A stretch of 32,057 nt of DNA, from NCBI GenBank assembly GCA_002179805.1, contig NAVB01000625.1, positions 1 to 32,057 on the forward strand. The letters run 5' to 3'. The position numbers and the translations under genes are program-made. This document shows positions 30,901 to 32,057 of this stretch, piece after piece. The notes beneath the pieces are model-generated. The model was given only the letters and a program-made list of their open reading frames with translations. It was not told where the DNA came from and did not search any database. The first letter of the stretch is position 1. Each line of letters opens with the position of its first letter. This stretch comes from Acanthamoeba lenticulata. Lineage: Eukaryota; Discosea; Longamoebia; Acanthamoebidae.

Positions 30901-32057
30901 GAGCGAACCGCCCTCCACTGGGCCGCCTGTACGCCCGTCTCTCGTGGCGCGCCGACGCTTGTCTTTGTGATTCATGAGCTGACCTGTGTGGCTGGCTGTG
31001 CGCGCACAACAGCCGACGGCACGACCGAGCGGAGCTTGTACCTGTCACGCACCATCGGGCGTGTCCTCGACGAGACGCCCCTCTCCGCGTTCCGTACGCC
31101 AACCTAAATGTTTCATTTGCAATTAAAAAATGTTATTTTCAATTCTAAATTAATTTCTCTACAGCGGGTGATGCGATCGACCAATTGGCGTTGATCGATC
31201 GCCAGCGACAGTTCATCATTCGCATCCACAAGTTCAGGTGCGGCATCGCTGCGCACACGACGTAGGACGCAGCAACAACTTACGATGTGGTGATTCTCTG
31301 GCTGGGCCGTGTGTGCGTACAGGGACTTTGTGGAATCCGAGGAATCTCAGATCCTGTCCGAGCCGGTCCACTACCAGGGCTTCCAGTGGTTCATCAAGGC
31401 CCGCAAGTGCTTCGACGGCCAGCTCGACGGCCACATCTCGCTCTTCTTCGAAGTGCGCCACATCCCGCCCAAAAAGGTGCGACTCCTCCACCTTCATCAC
31501 CTTCTCCTCTTCTCTCGAACGTGGAATGCATGGAATGCATGGAATGACACGCACTGCGTGTTTCGGGGCGGCCTCGTGCAGAAGAAGGCCGAGGGCGAAG
31601 ACGACGTAGGCGCCGAGGAAGAGGAGGAGGACACCAACTGGGGCGTCTTTGCCGACTACGCCATCAGCATTCAGAACAAGGACCAGTACAAGTCCATCTC
31701 CATGGGTGCGGCCTCTTTGCCTCGGCTTTGCATCGTCAACTTTTACCATTCCTCTTGTTCTAGTCACCATCGATCAACTTACATAGGCTAACGGCGATGA
31801 TGTCGACGTTAGAGTCGGGCAACAGGTTCGAGCGACGCAGCAGCGGGTGGGGCTGGCGCAAGTTTGCCAAGATGTCGACCCTCATCGACCCGGACGCTGG
31901 TATGCTTTGCACCTGCCCTCTCAAATTTTATCGGGCTTATGCGTCCCACACGAGTCCAGGACTCACCCGCGACTATTTTGCTCACCAGGGTTCATGTGGG
32001 GCGACGACGAGTCCGTTCAACTGCTTGTCAAGTTTGAGATGGTACCTTCAAAAAAAA
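24919..32057 (+). CDS. Giant ankyrin-SPRY-ankyrin-MATH protein (3' end outside window)
   Basis: 21 exons closing in phase for 1791 codons: 24919-25273, 25370-25714, 25801-25899, 25968-26027, 26141-26721, 26836-26968, 27041-27688, 27777-27896, 27961-28250, 28368-29083, 29174-29700, 29778-30273, 30348-30460, 30539-30664, 30737-30928, 31013-31093, 31165-31237, 31323-31476, 31582-31705, 31813-31899, 31989-32041 (next donor GTACCT). Order: one ankyrin unit (GCTPLHWAV), SPRY domain at about 170-330 (VTSGCWFYEVLIG, YAYDGYRRLKW, WLNGKYLGVAF), then roughly 25 ankyrin repeats, with an acidic insert near 740 and a charged helix (EEDRQRRQEWEREKEKIKD) in between. A MATH-like domain starts near 1640 (FQWFIKARKC, then GWGWRKFAKMSTL) and runs off the window. 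MATH and SPRY are protein-interaction folds used in TRAF and ubiquitin-ligase adaptors. A scaffold or E3-adaptor role is inferred. Confidence 0.88.
31527..31549 (+). repeat. TGGAATGCA tandem repeat in an intron
   Basis: Two and a half copies of a 9-mer (TGGAATGCA) lie inside intron 31477-31581. Simple tandem repeat. Confidence 0.7.

Overview
This window looks like nuclear DNA of a free-living amoeba, most likely Acanthamoeba or a close relative. Genes are dense and GC-rich. Nearly all are split by short introns (about 45-190 nt) with GTACGT, GTGCGC or GTATGC-type donors and T-rich tracts before AG. The products are amoebozoan in style: a STAT-like SH2 protein, F-box/GTPase fusions, a very large ankyrin-repeat protein and EF-hand proteins. 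I rebuilt exon models by hand from reading-frame continuity and family alignment. Phase was carried through every junction, and most models close exactly from ATG to stop. No rRNA, tRNA, CRISPR array or intact transposon was seen.

Layout. 50-559 (+): C-terminal end of a STAT-like SH2 protein. 829-1365 (-): a zinc-ribbon protein resembling SHFL/UPF0515. About 1510-1860 (-): decayed ankyrin-type repeats. 1945-3503 (-): F-box fused to a Rho-like GTPase. 3589-7153 (+): fatty-acid transport protein / very-long-chain acyl-CoA synthetase. 7304-8349 (-): possibly myristoylated EF-hand protein. 8750-10593 (+): F-box/LRR protein with two GC-AG introns. 10757-12564 (+): F-box fused to an Arf/SRPRB-like GTPase. 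12677-14200 (-): SAP-domain protein with a membrane hairpin. 14473-14766 (+): small, probably mitochondrial protein. 15580-19330 (-): long coiled-coil protein carrying both motifs of dynein-activating adaptors, perhaps extending to about 14920. 19848-21164 (+): six Cys/His repeats plus a VWA domain. 21449-21820 (+): 77-residue EF-hand protein. 22068-24430 (-): phosphoglucomutase. 24919-window end (+): ankyrin-SPRY-ankyrin-MATH protein, cut by the window edge.

Functionally this is a mixed housekeeping/signalling neighbourhood, not an operon-like system. Phosphoglucomutase and the fatty-acid transporter are metabolic. Three F-box genes (two with GTPase domains, one with LRRs) lie within 11 kb and suggest local expansion of SCF-type substrate receptors. 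The most interesting candidates are the amoebal dynein adaptor (CC1 box plus Spindly-like motif), the SHFL-like protein (in vertebrates an interferon-induced inhibitor of ribosomal frameshifting), the two F-box-GTPase fusions, the SAP/membrane-hairpin protein and the Cys/His-repeat VWA protein.
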